Shown one piece after another: positions 16,945 through 26,189 of a stretch of DNA of 64,000 nucleotides. Numbering within the stretch: the stretch's first letter is position 1; each line of letters opens with the position of its first letter. Made by a program: the position numbers and the translations under genes. The notes beneath the pieces were generated by a model, which saw only the letters and a list, made by a program, of their open reading frames with translations, made no database searches and had not been told where the DNA came from. Source of the stretch: DASQHY01 sp035602605 (GTDB lineage: Bacteria > Acidobacteriota > Terriglobia > Acidiferrales > UBA7541); NCBI GenBank assembly GCA_035602605.1, contig DATNLZ010000105.1, positions 124,001-188,000 on the forward strand, written 5' to 3'.

Positions 16945-17723
16945 TTGGTCCAGCCACGCGGCGGGTTATCCATTTCCCCGCTGCCAATAAGCGCGCCCAG
17001 CTTCTTATATTTCAGATACACGGAGCGAGCCGCCATCCGGGCAATCAACCATCCGCGATACCCATCGAGAAACCCCGCCTGCAGCACGAAGGTCTGCAAC
17101 CAACTCCATGACGGCGCGAGCAGCATTCCCGGCCGCCACACGCGCTTGCCGCTCTCTGCAAGCTGCTGTGCGGCGAGCGTGGTATAGCGATTGACGTTGG
17201 CCACATGCTCTTCAAACGAGCGTACCGTGTAGTGGTACAGTTCGCCGTCCAGCCGGCCTGCCACTCCATTAAATTTCAGGGCCTCGTGAACCTTCCCTTC
17301 GAAACGCGCGGCCCCGCGCTCGTAGAGGCGCTTCTTGCGATCCGGATACCAACCCGAATGCTTGATCCATGCCCCCAGATACCATGTGAGTCGATTCACT
17401 TCATACACGCGATGCAGAGGCTCACCTGATTTCCACCTTTTGATGGAATCGCGGAGCCTCTCGCTCAATTCTTCGTCCGCGTCGAGCGCAAGAATCCAGT
17501 CATGCGCCGCTTGGGACGCCGCGAAATTTCGTTGCGCAGCGTAACCGGTCCAATCACGAACGAAAACTTTGGCATCATGGTGGCGGGCGATCACACAGGT
17601 CCGATCAGTGCTGCCGGCATCCACGATTAGGATTTCGTCGACAATATCTTGCAGCGAGGTTAGGACGCGCGGGAGGTTGCGTTCCTCATTAAGCGTAATC
17701 AGGCATGCCGAAAGGCGAATCAT
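16941..17723 (-). CDS. Glycosyltransferase family 2 (WaaE/KdtX-like)
   Basis: A 260-residue GT-A glycosyltransferase. The nucleotide-binding start is LSACLITLNEERNLPRVLTS, the first acidic motif is EILIVDAGSTDRT, and the metal-binding DxD-like site is WILALDADEELSERLRDSI. The acceptor region RKKRLYERGAARFEGKVHEA is typical of the group that adds glucose to the inner lipopolysaccharide core. It is the first gene of a two-gene unit with the family 4 enzyme. Both probably act at the cytoplasmic face of the inner membrane. Confidence 0.88.
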   Translation of the reverse strand: MIRLSACLITLNEERNLPRVLTSLQDIVDEILIVDAGSTDRTCVIARHHDAKVFVRDWTGYAAQRNFAASQAAHDWILALDADEELSERLRDSIKRWKSGEPLHRVYEVNRLTWYLGAWIKHSGWYPDRKKRLYERGAARFEGKVHEALKFNGVAGRLDGELYHYTVRSFEEHVANVNRYTTLAAQQLAESGKRVWRPGMLLAPSWSWLQTFVLQAGFLDGYRGWLIARMAARSVYLKYKKLGALIGSGEMDNPPRGWTK

Positions 17724-17861
17724 GCGCGGCGCGCCTAGTATCGCACAATCGTCACGGCAAAACGGTGTGGCCTTGTGTATTGCTGCTGCTGTGGATTTCA
17801 GTGCTGTCCAGTCCAGGTGGGGAAATGTATTTCGGAATGACCCGGCGAACTGCTTCGGGAA

Positions 17862-18398
17862 TTACTTTGGCTCGACCGTCACGCGTACGACACTGCTCCC
17901 GACGCGAAATTCCGCGTTGCTCAGAAGCTCGGCGGCGCGTACCCGTTCTTCTTCAAAATAGGTGCCGTTGGTGGAATCCAAATCACGCAAGCGCACGATC
18001 CTGTCCTTCACCTCGATGGCACAGTGCCAGCGCGAAACCTCCGGGTCGTTGAGGTCGAGGTCGGCGTCAGCCCGCCCAATCACCACCCGAGGCTTCTCGA
18101 GCTTGTGCACGTGTCCCCGCGAGGGCCCGGAAAGGACCGTGAGAATCACTGTGGCTCCCTCCGGAAGCGCGAGCCCCACATACTGCGCCGGTGCCGTTGG
18201 CCGAGTGCCCCCGGAACCTTCCACGCGGGCAAACGAAGGCAGCGGAGAAATCACCATGGTGCTCTCCACCTTGGACGTTACCTCGACGGTGGACGTCTCT
18301 CCGCACTTGGAGCAGCGGAACTGCACACGAGAATTCCCCGCGACTTGCGCGTCATTGAGAACGTGCTGAGTTCCGCAATTGCTGCACGATGCTTGCAT
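17862..18398 (-). CDS. FHA-domain protein with N-terminal zinc ribbon
   Basis: A 178-residue protein. The N-terminus has a CxxC...CxxC zinc ribbon of the MJ0042 type (CSNCGTQHVLND, FRCSKCGETS). After a linker comes an FHA domain: KPRVVIGRADADLDLNDPEV, SRWHCAIEVKD, and LRDLDSTNGTYFEEERV. The G-R, S-x-x-H and N-G residues that recognise phosphothreonine are present. It is likely a phospho-dependent scaffold. No Ser/Thr kinase is nearby. ATG 18398 is preferred to a TTG three codons upstream. Confidence 0.87.
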   Translation of the reverse strand: MQASCSNCGTQHVLNDAQVAGNSRVQFRCSKCGETSTVEVTSKVESTMVISPLPSFARVEGSGGTRPTAPAQYVGLALPEGATVILTVLSGPSRGHVHKLEKPRVVIGRADADLDLNDPEVSRWHCAIEVKDRIVRLRDLDSTNGTYFEEERVRAAELLSNAEFRVGSSVVRVTVEPK

Positions 18399-18564
18399 GA
18401 CCTTCAAAACTTAGCACGCCGGCGTGCCGACTGCAGCAATCTCCGCGCCAAAGGTTTCGTAATTGCATACCCCTCTGTGGCCATGTGGAGGAGCGGCTGG
18501 CCCCCTATAGTCCCCGCATTTCATGATACGATGACGAGTTTTAACGATTCCTCAGGAGCAAATC

Positions 18565-19287
18565 GTGGCCCAGCACATCTCCCGCAAAGAGTTGAAACAA
18601 GACAAGATTCGCGAATCTTTTGAGCATGGCGCGGAAGCGGTCATCTCCCATCAGAAGCTGGCGCTTGTGGTTCTGCTGACGATTGCCGTGGTGGCCGGCG
18701 CTGTTCTTGGGTCGCGCTTTTATAAGGAGCAGCAAACGTCGCAAGCGTCCAACTCGCTCGATGAAGCGATGAAGATATACTCAGCTCGCATTCGCGCGGC
18801 GAATGAGCCTGCCGAACCCGGCGAAGTTACGTACCTCGACGAACGGAACAAGTACGAAGATGCGCTTAAAAAATTCAGCGAGACGGCCGATAAATATCCG
18901 CGGACAAATCCTGGCCGCCTGGCGCGCTATTATGCAGGGCTGTGCCTGGAGCATCTGGGTCGCGACAATCAGGCCATCGAAGCCCTTCGGAAAGTGGAAA
19001 GTGGCGGCGACAAAGAGCTTGCCGGCCTAGCACGTTTTCAGATGGCGCAGATTGACGACAAGATGGGTAAGATGGACGAGGCCACCAAGCTCTATCGCCA
19101 AATGGCCGACAAGCCCACGGTGTTTGTTCCGAAGCCTCTGGTTATGCTGTATCTCGCCAACGATCTGAGCCGCACGAATCCGCAAGAAGCGGCCAAGGTT
19201 TATAACCAGATTAAAAAAGAATTTCCCGACTCGCAGATTGCCGAGGAAGCCGACCGCGGACTAGAAGCCATCGGGCCAAAGTCCTGA
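18565..19287 (+). CDS. Tetratricopeptide membrane protein (YfgM-like)
   Basis: A 240-residue protein starting at GTG with AGGAG 7 bases before it. One N-terminal transmembrane helix (LALVVLLTIAVVAGAVLG) is followed by a periplasmic part with TPR-like helices (LARYYAGLCLEHLGRDNQAI, FQMAQIDDKMGKMDEATKLY, AAKVYNQIKKEFPDSQIAEE). This layout resembles YfgM, an ancillary SecYEG/BamB-associated chaperone. That identity is by architecture only. It precedes the dGTPase gene by 100 bp. Confidence 0.75.
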   Translation: MAQHISRKELKQDKIRESFEHGAEAVISHQKLALVVLLTIAVVAGAVLGSRFYKEQQTSQASNSLDEAMKIYSARIRAANEPAEPGEVTYLDERNKYEDALKKFSETADKYPRTNPGRLARYYAGLCLEHLGRDNQAIEALRKVESGGDKELAGLARFQMAQIDDKMGKMDEATKLYRQMADKPTVFVPKPLVMLYLANDLSRTNPQEAAKVYNQIKKEFPDSQIAEEADRGLEAIGPKS

Positions 19288-19387
19288 TCCAGTTCTGATG
19301 AAGGCACCGTTTCAGATCACGATGGGAATGCTCATGCGTACTTGATCCCAGGCGGTCTCTCACTCGGCGCAAAAGGAATACGCGGCA

Positions 19388-20542
19388 ATGTCATTGGCAT
19401 CCTATGCGATGGACGCAAGCCGCTCGCGTGGCCGCCGCTTCCCGGAGGCCGTCCACGCGTATCGCACCGAGTACGCCCGCGACCGCGATCGCATCATTCA
19501 CTCGCGCGCGTTTCGGCGCCTCGAAGCAAAAACACAAGTCTTCACGACTCGCTACTCAGATCATTTTCGCAATCGTTTGACGCATACCCTGGAAGTCACG
19601 CAGATTGCTCGAACCGTGGCTGGCGCGCTCGACTTGAACACCGAGCTCGTCGAAGCCCTTGCGCTGGTTCATGATATCGGGCATCCCCCCTTTGGTCATG
19701 CGGGCGAGCGCAAGCTAGATGAGTTGCTGCGCCCCCATGGAGCCCGCTTCAATCACAATCTGCATGCCTTGCGTATCGTCGAGCAATTCGAACAGCGCTA
19801 TCTTGATTTTCCCGGCCTCAATCTCACTTTCGAAGTGCGCGAAGGAATCGTCAAACATTCACGTGATTATTCTGCGCAAGACTTTCCCCAGCTTGGTGAA
19901 TATCTGCTCGACCAGCGGCCGCCCCTCGAAGCGCAGTTGATCGATGGGGTGGACGAGATCGCCTACAACACCGCCGACTTGGACGACGGCTTCGAGGCCC
20001 ATCTGCTTGATCTGGAGGCACTGCTGGCGGAGGTTGCACTCTTTCGCGGGCCTTTTGAGGATGTCAGCTCAACCCACCCCAATGGACGCACCAAGCTAAA
20101 ATTTAATGAAGCGCTCAAGCGCGTCCTCGATGCGCTGGCAACCGATTTAATCGAACAGACCCGCCAAAGTATTGCATCTGAGGGGGTAGCTTGCGTCGAA
20201 GATGTACGCTTGGCCCCGCAGCGCCTCGCCGGATTCAGCCCCACGATCAAGCAGCAAAATGCGATTTTGAAGCGGTTCCTGCACACCCGTCTTTATGACA
20301 ACCCCATCATTGTGGAGGAGCGCGAGCGCTCGGTACAGGCGCTCGAGGAGCTATTCCGGTACTACCTGGAGCGGCCCGACGCCATGCCCCCTTACTATTT
20401 TGAGCAAACCCAGGATCGGCCGCGCTACATCGCGGTATGCGACTACATTGCCGGTATGACCGATCATTTTCTTTTGCGGCAGCATCGCGAATTACTGGGT
20501 GGGGTGGCTAACCTTGCGGATAATTTCTTGACTTCAAATTAG
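19388..20542 (+). CDS. dgt: Deoxyguanosinetriphosphate triphosphohydrolase-like protein
   Basis: A 384-residue HD-domain nucleotide hydrolase that removes triphosphate from dNTPs. Markers are IIHSRAFRRLEAKTQVF, the metal-binding H in RNRLTHTLEVTQIAR, the HD pair in LALVHDIGHPPFGHAGE, and a later Asp in DGVDEIAYNTADLDDGF. Length and lack of the long E. coli insertions fit the dGTPase-like family found in most bacteria, which helps to control dNTP pools. An AAGGA lies about 10 bases before the ATG; a second ATG (MDASRSRG) is possible. Confidence 0.92.
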   Translation: MSLASYAMDASRSRGRRFPEAVHAYRTEYARDRDRIIHSRAFRRLEAKTQVFTTRYSDHFRNRLTHTLEVTQIARTVAGALDLNTELVEALALVHDIGHPPFGHAGERKLDELLRPHGARFNHNLHALRIVEQFEQRYLDFPGLNLTFEVREGIVKHSRDYSAQDFPQLGEYLLDQRPPLEAQLIDGVDEIAYNTADLDDGFEAHLLDLEALLAEVALFRGPFEDVSSTHPNGRTKLKFNEALKRVLDALATDLIEQTRQSIASEGVACVEDVRLAPQRLAGFSPTIKQQNAILKRFLHTRLYDNPIIVEERERSVQALEELFRYYLERPDAMPPYYFEQTQDRPRYIAVCDYIAGMTDHFLLRQHRELLGGVANLADNFLTSN

Positions 20543-20616
20543 CCTTCGCTGGCAAACCCCTTCTGGCACTGGCAAATACGTGGGTGGCAAAGTCGCCACA
20601 GAATTTCGGCGCTTCC

Positions 20617-20644
20617 TTGACACCGGCGAACAGCGCCGTATAAT
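20617..20644 (+). promoter_or_regulatory. Near-consensus sigma-70 promoter before yceD-rpmF
   Basis: TTGACA at 20617-20622 and TATAAT at 20639-20644 are separated by 16 bases. This is a full-consensus pair and would start transcription about 25 bases before the DUF177 gene, driving the yceD-rpmF-plsX-fab group. Confidence 0.75.
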
Positions 20645-20676
20645 GGCCGAGCGGGGAGAAAATCCGCGAAAAGCCA

Positions 20677-21210
20677 ATGTTTATCGATATCAAAGAGCTG
20701 GCAATTCGTAAAATGCGCATCCGGAAGAGCTATGCTCCCGGCAGCGTGGACTACCATACGACCGAATTCAAGCAAGTCGAGCCGCTCGAGGTCCGGGCCA
20801 CTGCCGAGTTGCTGGAAGGGCAGCTGCGAATTGTGGGGTCCCTGCAAACCAAGATTGAATTGGTATGCGCACGGTGCCTGGAGCCGGTTCTTGAGGATGT
20901 TAGCCGCGATTTCGACCTCGTGTACCGCCCCATGAGCACGATTACCAAAGAAGAGGAACTCCGGCTCAAGGACGACGATACCGACATTGCCTTCTTCGAG
21001 GGTGAGGGTCTGTTCCTGGCGGATGTACTGGCCGAACAGGTGCATTTGGCCATCCCTATGAAAGTGATTTGCCGCAGTGATTGTCGCGGCCTTTGTCCGC
21101 ACTGTGGTGCGAACCTCAACAATGAAGAGTGCCGCTGTGAAACTCACTCGGCAGACCCGCGCATGGCCCCATTAGCGCGTCTCAAGCAGGACTGGTTCAA
21201 AAAGCAATAG
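20677..21210 (+). CDS. yceD: DUF177/YceD family protein
   Basis: A 177-residue protein of the YceD family, linked in E. coli to accumulation of 23S rRNA. Family markers are LVCARCLEPVLEDVSRDFDL (with CARC) and the acidic strand DDDTDIAFFEGEGLFLADVL. The C-terminal CRSDCRGLCPHCGANLNNEE probably binds zinc. It sits directly before rpmF, the classic yceD-rpmF-plsX order. The chosen ATG lies 33 bases after a strong promoter. Confidence 0.9.
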   Translation: MFIDIKELAIRKMRIRKSYAPGSVDYHTTEFKQVEPLEVRATAELLEGQLRIVGSLQTKIELVCARCLEPVLEDVSRDFDLVYRPMSTITKEEELRLKDDDTDIAFFEGEGLFLADVLAEQVHLAIPMKVICRSDCRGLCPHCGANLNNEECRCETHSADPRMAPLARLKQDWFKKQ

Positions 21211-21289
21211 GTTTTAGAGCCGAAAACCCATACAATGCTTTCGGTCGAATTGGGAAGTCCCATCTGGGACAGGGAACTGGAGTGTTCTT

Positions 21290-21469
21290 ATGCCGAATCC
21301 AAAACGGCGTCATTCGAAGGCCCGCAAGAACAAACGTCGTGCGCACGACCATTTGACCGCACCGTCATTCGGCGAATGCCCAAATTGCCGTGAAATGAAG
21401 CAGCCCCACCAGGCTTGCCCACATTGCGGATACTATAAGGGGCGAGAAGTCGTGGAAACCTCGGCCTAA
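21290..21469 (+). CDS. rpmF: 50S ribosomal protein bL32
   Basis: A 59-residue protein that begins MPNPKRRHSKARKNKRRAHD, the bL32 signature. It has a zinc ribbon with two CxxC pairs (CPNCREMKQPHQACPHC), so this is the zinc-binding form. It is part of the large ribosomal subunit. Placed between yceD and plsX, it matches the widely conserved order. It is short and easily missed. Confidence 0.96.
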   Translation: MPNPKRRHSKARKNKRRAHDHLTAPSFGECPNCREMKQPHQACPHCGYYKGREVVETSA

Positions 21470-21517
21470 GGGCCGGGGATTCCTAGGGCTTTTGCGTCCT
21501 TACCCGCCGGAGTGTAA

Positions 21518-22525
21518 ATGATCACTATCGCCATGGACGCTATGGGGGGAGACCATGCGCCTCGCACCGAAGTTGAGGGCGCAGTACTCGCGGCTCGCGA
21601 ATTCGGCGTTCGAATCCTGCTGACGGGGCAGCCCGCGGCAATCCGCCAGGAGCTCTCGAAATACCCCCATCGTGGCCTCTCCATCGAGATCATTCCGGCG
21701 AGTGAAGTGATTAAGATGGAAGACGCGCCGATGCAAGCGTTCCGCCGAAAAAAAGACAGCTCGGTACATGTGGCCATGAAACTTGTACGCACCGGCCAGG
21801 CGGACGGCCTCATGAGCGCGGGCAATACCGGCGCGGTAATGGCCGTCGCGCGTTTCGGACTGGGCACGCTCGGTGCGGTAGACCGTGTGGCCCTGGCGGC
21901 CCCCTTCCCGAATGCCAAGGGCGGCGTGTCGGTGATGCTTGATGTTGGCGCAAACGTGGACTCCAAGCCAGAGCATCTCGAGCAATTCGCGGTCATGGGA
22001 GAAATTTATTATCGCGCAACCTTTGGCACGCGCCGACCCCGCGTTGCCCTGCTTTCGATTGGCGAAGAAGAATTGAAAGGCAATGAGCTGACGCGCGAGG
22101 TCTACAATCGGCTGAAACGGCGGCCGATGAATTTCGTAGGGAATGTCGAGGGCCGGGACATTTTTTCCGGCAACGTGGATGTTATCGTCTGTGATGGATT
22201 TGTCGGCAACATTGCTCTGAAAATTTGCGAGGGCCTAGCCTTGCACATCTTCGCACTGCTGAAGAAATCGCTCAATAGTTCGTTGTCCGCGCAGTTTGGG
22301 TCATTGTTTTCGCGCGCCGCCTTCCGAGGTCTCAAGAAACGGATCGATTATTCCGAGTACGGCGGCGCCCCGCTGCTTGGCGTTCGCGGAATCTGCGTAA
22401 TCGGCCACGGCCGCTCCAATCCCAACGCCATCAAGAACGCCATCCGCGTAGCTGCGGCCCTGGCGCGCGCAAAAATGAACGAAAAAATCGAGCAGGAATT
22501 GGCCGCCGAGGCGCAACTGGTCTGA
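21518..22525 (+). CDS. plsX: Phosphate acyltransferase PlsX
   Basis: A 335-residue cytosolic enzyme that makes acyl-phosphate from acyl-ACP for phosphatidic acid synthesis. It begins ITIAMDAMGGDHAPRTEVEG, the PlsX hallmark. It also has MSAGNTGAVMAVARFGLG, GVSVMLDVGANVDSKPEHLE, NVEGRDIFSGNVDVIVCDGF and YGGAPLLGVRGICVIGHGRS. Length is normal. It lies 48 bp after rpmF and leads into the type II fatty acid genes. Confidence 0.96.
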   Translation: MITIAMDAMGGDHAPRTEVEGAVLAAREFGVRILLTGQPAAIRQELSKYPHRGLSIEIIPASEVIKMEDAPMQAFRRKKDSSVHVAMKLVRTGQADGLMSAGNTGAVMAVARFGLGTLGAVDRVALAAPFPNAKGGVSVMLDVGANVDSKPEHLEQFAVMGEIYYRATFGTRRPRVALLSIGEEELKGNELTREVYNRLKRRPMNFVGNVEGRDIFSGNVDVIVCDGFVGNIALKICEGLALHIFALLKKSLNSSLSAQFGSLFSRAAFRGLKKRIDYSEYGGAPLLGVRGICVIGHGRSNPNAIKNAIRVAAALARAKMNEKIEQELAAEAQLV

Positions 22526-22669
22526 GCAGCAGTGGGGCGGGGGCGTAGTTGCCGGCCTAACGGGTTCGAAACTCTCACGGGGTAAGCGAAACAGGGGAAC
22601 ACTCTCGACACAAGAATAAGAATTCACTTGTTTCGCGTCACGCGCAAGGCGACAAGACAGGTCAACGAT

Positions 22670-23629
22670 ATGGGAAAACTGGCATTCCTTTTCCCCGGGC
22701 AAGCCTCGCAATACCCGGGCATGGGCAAACAACTCGCTGAGAAATTTCCCGTGGCGAAACAATTGTTCGCCGAGGCTGACGCGGCACTGGACTTTTCCAT
22801 TTCACAACTCTGCTTTGCCGGCAGCGCTGAAGAGCTGAAACAGACCGCCAATACACAGCCGGCCATGCTGGTGGTTTCCGTAGCTGTATTCCGAATCCTA
22901 GAGGAAAAAGGTGTTACGCCGCAATATGTGGCGGGGCACAGCCTCGGTGAGTATTCGGCCCTTGTCGCGGCGGGGGCGCTTAAATTTGGCGACGCCTTGA
23001 AGCTCGTCCGCCAGCGTGGCACGTACATGCAAGAAGCCGTACCGGCAGGCGTCGGAGCGATGGCCGCCATCCTCGGGCTTTCCCCCGCGCAAGTAAGCGA
23101 TATTTGCAAAAAGGCCGCCGACGGCCAGGTTGTTTCGCCCGCAAATTTAAATTCGCCGGATCAAACGGTCATTTCCGGACACGCGGCCGCAGTGAAGCGC
23201 GCGGTCGAGCTAGCCTCGGCCAGCGGTGCCAAGCGCGCCGTCATGCTTCCCGTATCGGCGCCCTTCCACTGTTCGCTGATGATGCCCGCGCAAACCCGCC
23301 TGGAAGCCGATCTGCGCAACGCCCCATTTTCGAGGCTACAATTCCCTCTCGTCACCAACGCGGACGCCGACACCATTACCGAGGGTGAAGAAGCGCGTCG
23401 AGCCCTCATCCGCCAGGTTACACTCCCGGTGCGCTGGGAAGAATCCATGCGCCTATTGACCGAAGAAGGGGTGACCACGTTTCTCGAGGTCGGCCCCGGT
23501 CGCGTCTTGAGCGGGTTGTTACGCCAGATCGAGCGCTCCGTCCATTGCTTCAACGTTGAAGACGACCAGAGTCTCCATAGCACGCTTGAAAAGCTGGCTC
23601 ACGTCCAGGCCGAAACAGCTGATGCTTAA
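22670..23629 (+). CDS. fabD: Malonyl-CoA-ACP transacylase
   Basis: A 319-residue enzyme that moves malonate from CoA to acyl carrier protein. It begins MGKLAFLFPGQASQYPGMGK. The catalytic Ser is in YVAGHSLGEYSALVAAG, the conserved Arg in ALKLVRQRGTYMQEAVP, and the catalytic His in VSAPFHCSLM. The C-terminal TFLEVGPGRVLSGLL is also typical. ATG 22670 is chosen over an upstream TTG at 22628 because family members begin at this Met. Confidence 0.95.
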   Translation: MGKLAFLFPGQASQYPGMGKQLAEKFPVAKQLFAEADAALDFSISQLCFAGSAEELKQTANTQPAMLVVSVAVFRILEEKGVTPQYVAGHSLGEYSALVAAGALKFGDALKLVRQRGTYMQEAVPAGVGAMAAILGLSPAQVSDICKKAADGQVVSPANLNSPDQTVISGHAAAVKRAVELASASGAKRAVMLPVSAPFHCSLMMPAQTRLEADLRNAPFSRLQFPLVTNADADTITEGEEARRALIRQVTLPVRWEESMRLLTEEGVTTFLEVGPGRVLSGLLRQIERSVHCFNVEDDQSLHSTLEKLAHVQAETADA

Positions 23630-23679
23630 CAGCGCTGGCAGCACACCGGGATTAGTGTTCTCCAAAAGAAAGCGAATGC

Positions 23680-24426
23680 ATGTTTAGTTTGACCGATCGC
23701 GTAGCTCTGGTAACCGGCGCTTCGCAGGGCATTGGCCGGGCCATCGCCTTGACGCTGGCGCGTGCCGGGGCGAAAGTGGCTGGCGCCGCGCGCAATTCGG
23801 AAAAACTTGCGGCGGTGGTCGGTGAAATTACTGCTGCCGGTGGCGAAGCCATGGCGATACCTATGGATGTCGCCGACGCCGCACACATCAAGTCCGGTTT
23901 TGCACAGGTGATCGAGCGCTTCGGGCGACTAGACATACTGGTGAATAACGCTGCGATTACCCGCGATGGCCTCGCCGTGCGCATGAAGGTTGAAGATTGG
24001 GAGACCGTGCTGCGCACCAACTTGACCGGGGCGTATATTTGCACGCAGCACGCACTAGCGGTAATGATGCGCCAGCGCTTCGGACGAATTATCAATGTGG
24101 CGTCGGTTGTCGCGCAAATGGGCAACGCCGGTCAGGCCAATTATGTCACTGCCAAAGCCGGCTTGATCGGCCTCACCAAGGCCATCGCCGTCGAAATGGC
24201 CTCGCGCAATATAACCGTGAACGCCGTTGCGCCTGGATTCATCGCCTCGCCCATGACCGCCCCATTGCCCGACAAGATCAAGGAGGATTTGCGCTCGCGC
24301 ATTCCGCTCGGGCGTTTGGGCACAGATACCGACGTAGCCGCCGCGGTCGTTTTTCTAGCGAGCAATGAGGCTGGCTACATCACCGGCCATGTGCTGGACG
24401 TGAACGGCGGTCTGTACATGTCCTAG
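23680..24426 (+). CDS. fabG: 3-oxoacyl-ACP reductase
   Basis: A 248-residue short-chain dehydrogenase that reduces 3-ketoacyl-ACP with NADPH. Nucleotide-binding motif: VALVTGASQGIGRAIALTLA. Structural motif: LDILVNNAAITRDGL. Catalytic residues: Ser in NVASVVAQMG and Tyr/Lys in ANYVTAKAGLIGLTKAIA. C-terminal YITGHVLDVNGGLYMS is typical of FabG. It sits 50 bp after fabD and before acpP. Confidence 0.95.
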   Translation: MFSLTDRVALVTGASQGIGRAIALTLARAGAKVAGAARNSEKLAAVVGEITAAGGEAMAIPMDVADAAHIKSGFAQVIERFGRLDILVNNAAITRDGLAVRMKVEDWETVLRTNLTGAYICTQHALAVMMRQRFGRIINVASVVAQMGNAGQANYVTAKAGLIGLTKAIAVEMASRNITVNAVAPGFIASPMTAPLPDKIKEDLRSRIPLGRLGTDTDVAAAVVFLASNEAGYITGHVLDVNGGLYMS

Positions 24427-24476
24427 ATGCCAACACGAATGTGGCCCCTCTCGTGGGTACTGATTGCCACCGGAAG

Positions 24477-24505
24477 TTGACCTTCCCAGACGCACTGACT
24501 AGAAT
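24477..24505 (+). promoter_or_regulatory. Probable sigma-70 promoter upstream of acpP
   Basis: TTGACC (24477-24482), a 17-base spacer and TAGAAT (24500-24505). This lies in the 185-bp gap after fabG and would give acpP a separate, possibly stronger, transcript with a leader of about 100 bases. Confidence 0.55.
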
Positions 24506-24611
24506 GGGCAGGTTGACTTAAAGCCTCTAAAGGCCGTGGAGAGGGAGCGCTGAAAACGGCCATGGTGGTGCCTGGGGAAATAAGGGGAAAGTTCATCGCG
24601 GAGGATGACGA

Positions 24612-24857
24612 ATGGCAAGCACCGAAGAACGCGTCAAGCAAATCATCGTGGAGCAGCTCGGAGTTGACGAGGGCGAAGTAACCCCTACGGCTTCGTTTGT
24701 GGATGACCTGGGTGCCGACTCGCTCGACACAGTCGAGCTGGTCATGGCGTTCGAAGAGGCTTTTGGAATCGAGATTCCTGACGAAGAAGCTGAGAAAATT
24801 ACCACGGTGAAGGACGCCATCGAGTACATCGAGAAGCACGCCCAGGCGAAAAAGTAA
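24612..24857 (+). CDS. acpP: Acyl carrier protein
   Basis: An 81-residue acidic carrier. The phosphopantetheine Ser is in DLGADSLDTVELVMAFE. Other landmarks are VKQIIVEQLGVDEGEV and FGIEIPDEEAEKITTVKDAI. It holds growing acyl chains during fatty acid synthesis. A GGAGGA Shine-Dalgarno lies just before the ATG. It is followed after 39 bp by fabF, the usual pairing. Confidence 0.97.
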   Translation: MASTEERVKQIIVEQLGVDEGEVTPTASFVDDLGADSLDTVELVMAFEEAFGIEIPDEEAEKITTVKDAIEYIEKHAQAKK

Positions 24858-24896
24858 TCTGCCGTCCACGAATCCGTAACAGGAGAATCGTAAACT

Positions 24897-26141
24897 TTGA
24901 GTCGCCGCGTAGTTGTAACGGGCGTGGGGTTGGTCTGCGCTTTGGGTATCGGCACCGAAGAAGTGTGGAGTAACCTGGTTGCCGGCAAGAGCGGTGTCGC
25001 CCGCATCACGCTGTTTGACCCCAACGGCTTCGATTGCCAGATTGCCGGTGAAGTGCGCGGCTTTGACCCCTACAGGTGGGTTGAAAAAAAAGAGTTGAAA
25101 AAGATGGGCCGCTTTATTCAGTTGGCCCTCGCTGCGGCGGATTTCGCAATAAAAATGTGCGGCTGGAGTCCTTCCCCCGAAGAAGGTGACGCGACCGGCG
25201 TTTACGTCTCTTCTGGTATCGGCGGATTCGATATCATCGAACGCGAGCATGGAAAGCTTCTCTACGGCGGCCCCGGCAAAATATCGCCGTTCTTCATACC
25301 CTCCGCGATTGTCAATTTAGCTTCCGGTCATATTTCCATTCGCTATGGCGCGCGCGGGCCGAACTCCGCAACAGCCACGGCGTGTTCGGCATCGGCACAC
25401 GCCATCGGCGATTCGTTCAAAATCATTGAGCGCGACGCCGCGGATGTGATGATTTGCGGTGGTACCGAGGCCACCATCACGCCCATGGGCATCGGCGGTT
25501 TCTCCGCCATGAAGGCGCTCTCGACGCGTAACGACGATCCCGCTAAAGCAAGCCGTCCGTTTGATGCTGGTCGCGATGGCTTCGTGGTCGGCGAGGGTGC
25601 GGGAATTTTGATTCTCGAATCGCTCGAACACGCCCAGAAGCGCGGCGCAAAAATCCTCGCCGAAATTGTCGGCTACGGTATGTCCGGTGACGCCCACCAT
25701 ATCACCCAGCCTGCCGAAAACGGCGACGGCGCATATCGCGTGATGAAAGCGACGCTGCGCGATGCCAAGGTTGACACCAGCGTGGTCAGTTACGTGAATG
25801 CGCACGGGACCTCCACGCCAATCGGTGACGTCATCGAAACCGTTGCTCTGAAACGTTTGTTCGGTGAACGCGCAAAACATGTTCCGATTAGCTCCACGAA
25901 ATCAATGACTGGCCATCTCCTTGGCGGCGCCGGCGGACTCGAGGCTGGCGTCATTGTGCTTTCTCTGCGCGACCAGATTTTGCCTCCCACGATTAACCAG
26001 GAGCAGTCCGATCCGGCATGCGACCTCGATTACGTGCCCAATGTCGCGCGGAAAGCCGTTGTGGAGTACGCGCTCTCGAATTCTTTTGGTTTTGGCGGCA
26101 CCAACGCCGCGCTGTTGTTCAAACGCTGGGACGAGCACTAG
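24897..26141 (+). CDS. fabF: 3-oxoacyl-ACP synthase II
   Basis: A 414-residue condensing enzyme that elongates acyl-ACP with malonyl-ACP. Start is TTG (MSRRVVVTGVGLVCALGIGT) with AGGAG about 10 bases before it. The catalytic Cys is in NSATATACSASAHAIGDSF, and the His residues are in VSYVNAHGTSTPIGD and STKSMTGHLLGGAGGLEAG. C-terminal SNSFGFGGTNAALLFKRW is also typical. Length is normal for FabF. Confidence 0.96.
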   Translation: MSRRVVVTGVGLVCALGIGTEEVWSNLVAGKSGVARITLFDPNGFDCQIAGEVRGFDPYRWVEKKELKKMGRFIQLALAAADFAIKMCGWSPSPEEGDATGVYVSSGIGGFDIIEREHGKLLYGGPGKISPFFIPSAIVNLASGHISIRYGARGPNSATATACSASAHAIGDSFKIIERDAADVMICGGTEATITPMGIGGFSAMKALSTRNDDPAKASRPFDAGRDGFVVGEGAGILILESLEHAQKRGAKILAEIVGYGMSGDAHHITQPAENGDGAYRVMKATLRDAKVDTSVVSYVNAHGTSTPIGDVIETVALKRLFGERAKHVPISSTKSMTGHLLGGAGGLEAGVIVLSLRDQILPPTINQEQSDPACDLDYVPNVARKAVVEYALSNSFGFGGTNAALLFKRWDEH

Positions 26142-26189
26142 AACTGTCTCGGCAAGTTTCCACCGCTCAAGAAAGCAACGGAGCAACCT

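Noticed and set aside
22526..22669. Possible tRNA suggested by GGGTTCGAAACT near 22560
   Set aside because: The surrounding bases do not form a cloverleaf with acceptor and anticodon stems.
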